Source: Candidatus Helarchaeota archaeon (GTDB lineage: Archaea > Asgardarchaeota > Lokiarchaeia > Helarchaeales > JABXJV01). Taken from it: DNA of 21,737 nt. The stretch lies in NCBI GenBank assembly GCA_013375355.1, contig JABXJV010000145.1, positions 1-21,737 on the forward strand, in the 5' to 3' direction. The position numbers and the translations under genes were made by a program. The number at the start of each line of letters is the position of its first letter. Within the stretch, counting starts at the first letter, position 1. The notes under the pieces are model-generated. The model did not search any database, was not told where the DNA came from, and saw only the letters and a program-made list of their open reading frames with translations. Below, piece by piece: positions 20,461 through 21,737 of the stretch.

Positions 20461-21737
20461 TTAATCATTTACTCTATGTTTAATTTTGCGATCTACATAT
20501 TTCTGATATTCATGTAGCTTTCTTAAAACTATTGTACAAATTTCTGGGTTGCCCCCGAAGATAAGAATTTTGTTTTCGTCATATCTATCAAACGCTGGAT
20601 TAGTAAAAACTGGAATGGGTGAAATAAAAATTATTTTTTTATCTGGAAATTTCAAACATGAATTAATTTCTTTTTTTGAAATTTCGTTTGCCATTCCTTG
20701 TAATATAGGAGCCATCATTTCCTTCATTTTCTTCCCTCGCTCGTTAACTGGATGAAATGCGTTGACCATTTCGTCGTAGACAACGGAAGTCTGAGTAATT
20801 ACTATATCAAAAATGTTGTATTTTAACACTATTTTTAATACTTTTGGTAAAAGATTGAAATCTATAGTTGCAACCAGATCTATTGGATTGCCCCTGCTCC
20901 AATAAAAGGGAAGATATTTTGAAATTTCATCGATGAGTCTAGGACCTTTTGGATGTTTATTTAAATCAACAACATCAAGTCCTTGTTTTTCGCAAAGATC
21001 GCTTAATATTACGCCGAAACCCCCTCCTGCAGAGAGGATCCCAATTCGTAGAGGATCATTGATAGGGAATGGTAATAAATATAATGCGCCTTTAACCAAA
21101 TACAAAAATTCCATGATGTTATCTGCGTAAATTACGCCAGTTTGTTTGAATACTGATTTATAAATATCTATTGAGCCACTTATTGAACTGGTATGACTAG
21201 AAGCTGCCCTGGCACCAGCTTTTGTTATTCCTCCTTTAAGCATAATGACAGGTTTTGTTTCGGTAATTTCGGAGCAAAGATTTTTAAACCTATTTCCAGC
21301 TCTTAATCCTTCAACAAACAAAGCTATTGCCTCAGTTTTATCATCCTGAGCAAAGAATTCTAAATAATCTTCCAGAGTAAGTGAAGCTTCATTACCACTG
21401 GAAACAAAATATCTTACTCTTTTTATCATATTAGAAAGTAAGGTACCAATTGTTCCAGATTGCGAAATAATTGCTAGATTTCCAGGTCGTAGAGATATTA
21501 GCCCCATTCCTAAAAAAAGTGGCGATGATTCATCTTTAGAAGTATATATCCCTAAGGAATTTGGACCAACAAAAATCAATTCTTTTTCTGCAATTTTAAT
21601 CAATTTTTTATTCTCTTCTTGGCGATCTTTTGTCCGAACTTCTCCAAATCCAGCAGTGATTACTACTGCTGTTTTGATTTCAGCCTCAATACACTGTTTA
21701 ACGGCATCGACTACAGCATTAGGAGGAACTACAATTC
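20461..21737 (-). CDS. ADP-forming acyl-CoA synthetase alpha subunit (partial, 5' end cut)
   Basis: The frame is open to the right edge of the window, so the N-terminal part is missing. The visible part reads VVPPNAVVDAV, AVVITAGFGE, FVGPNSLGIY and then SQSGTIGTLL, GGITKAGARAASSHTSSISGS, the last holding the phosphohistidine (codon 21193-21195) that carries phosphate between the acyl-CoA and ADP. This is the CoA-binding and ligase architecture of the acetyl-CoA synthetase (ADP-forming) family, which makes ATP from acyl-CoA during fermentation. A partner beta subunit is not in the window. The end, EYQKYVDRKIKHRVND, is a normal stop. A 67-bp fragment of a related gene is found at 15035-15101. 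Confidence 0.9.
   Translation of the reverse strand, partial: IVVPPNAVVDAVKQCIEAEIKTAVVITAGFGEVRTKDRQEENKKLIKIAEKELIFVGPNSLGIYTSKDESSPLFLGMGLISLRPGNLAIISQSGTIGTLLSNMIKRVRYFVSSGNEASLTLEDYLEFFAQDDKTEAIALFVEGLRAGNRFKNLCSEITETKPVIMLKGGITKAGARAASSHTSSISGSIDIYKSVFKQTGVIYADNIMEFLYLVKGALYLLPFPINDPLRIGILSAGGGFGVILSDLCEKQGLDVVDLNKHPKGPRLIDEISKYLPFYWSRGNPIDLVATIDFNLLPKVLKIVLKYNIFDIVITQTSVVYDEMVNAFHPVNERGKKMKEMMAPILQGMANEISKKEINSCLKFPDKKIIFISPIPVFTNPAFDRYDENKILIFGGNPEICTIVLRKLHEYQKYVDRKIKHRVND

Noticed and set aside
1..21737. tRNA, rRNA, CRISPR array, insertion sequence or defence system
   Set aside because: I read the spacers for clover-leaf patterns, regularly spaced repeats and transposase motifs and saw none; short repeats found are gene fossils or palindromes.

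Overview
The window looks like a chromosomal segment of an AT-rich anaerobic archaeon, most plausibly an Asgard archaeon of the Lokiarchaeota type. The evidence is a one-domain archaeal histone, archaeal TATA-type promoters (several placed for leaderless mRNAs), a preQ0/archaeosine gene set, an ADP-forming acyl-CoA synthetase, a geranylgeranyl-reductase-family protein, corrinoid methyl-transfer genes, and an apparent selenoprotein gene followed by a eukaryote-like SECIS fold, a combination reported for Lokiarchaeota. The lineage is an inference; no rRNA or marker gene was available.

Layout. 1-528: AT-rich spacer. 544-759: histone (+). 884-2845: queE-queD-queC operon (-), making preQ0. 2846-3322: promoter-containing spacer. 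3323-6573: CBS-pair protein, small membrane protein (-), hotdog thioesterase plus DUF998-like membrane protein, and a long cation-diffusion-facilitator transporter with three tandem C-terminal domains. 6757-8661: a CooS-type carbon monoxide dehydrogenase homologue in which one canonical active-site cysteine is replaced by glutamate. 8794-9234 (-): a small beta-grasp-like protein whose frame runs through two adjacent UGA codons into a 34-codon coding-like tail that ends on a SECIS-like hairpin. 9343-10697 (-): GNAT acetyltransferase and crotonase-family enzyme. 10818-12999 (-): two paralogous small membrane proteins, a winged-helix regulator and a six-TM membrane protein; two identical-architecture palindromes (TTTGCA-N5-TGCAAA) sit upstream of two of these transcription units. 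13000-15591: a membrane-anchored subtilisin-like protease flanked by gene fossils (a truncated tautomerase copy on one side, a 67-bp piece of an acyl-CoA synthetase gene on the other) and an intact tautomerase. 15592-17871: radical SAM protein plus geranylgeranyl-reductase-like flavoprotein, probably one operon. 17932-19750 (-): corrinoid protein plus UroD-family methyltransferase, visibly GC-richer than the surroundings. 19864-20406 (-): unrecognised cysteine-containing protein. 20461-21737 (-): ADP-forming acyl-CoA synthetase alpha subunit, cut by the window edge.

How the genes fit together. Corrinoid methyl transfer, acyl-CoA synthetase, crotonase and thioesterase suggest a fermentative/C1-using anaerobe handling acyl-CoA and methyl groups. 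The CooS homologue is not next to CooF, CooC or acetyl-CoA synthase genes and probably is not an ordinary CO dehydrogenase. The most unusual signal is the tandem-UGA selenoprotein candidate with its SECIS-like element; the next are the glutamate-substituted CooS, the shared palindromic operators, and the gene debris around the protease.
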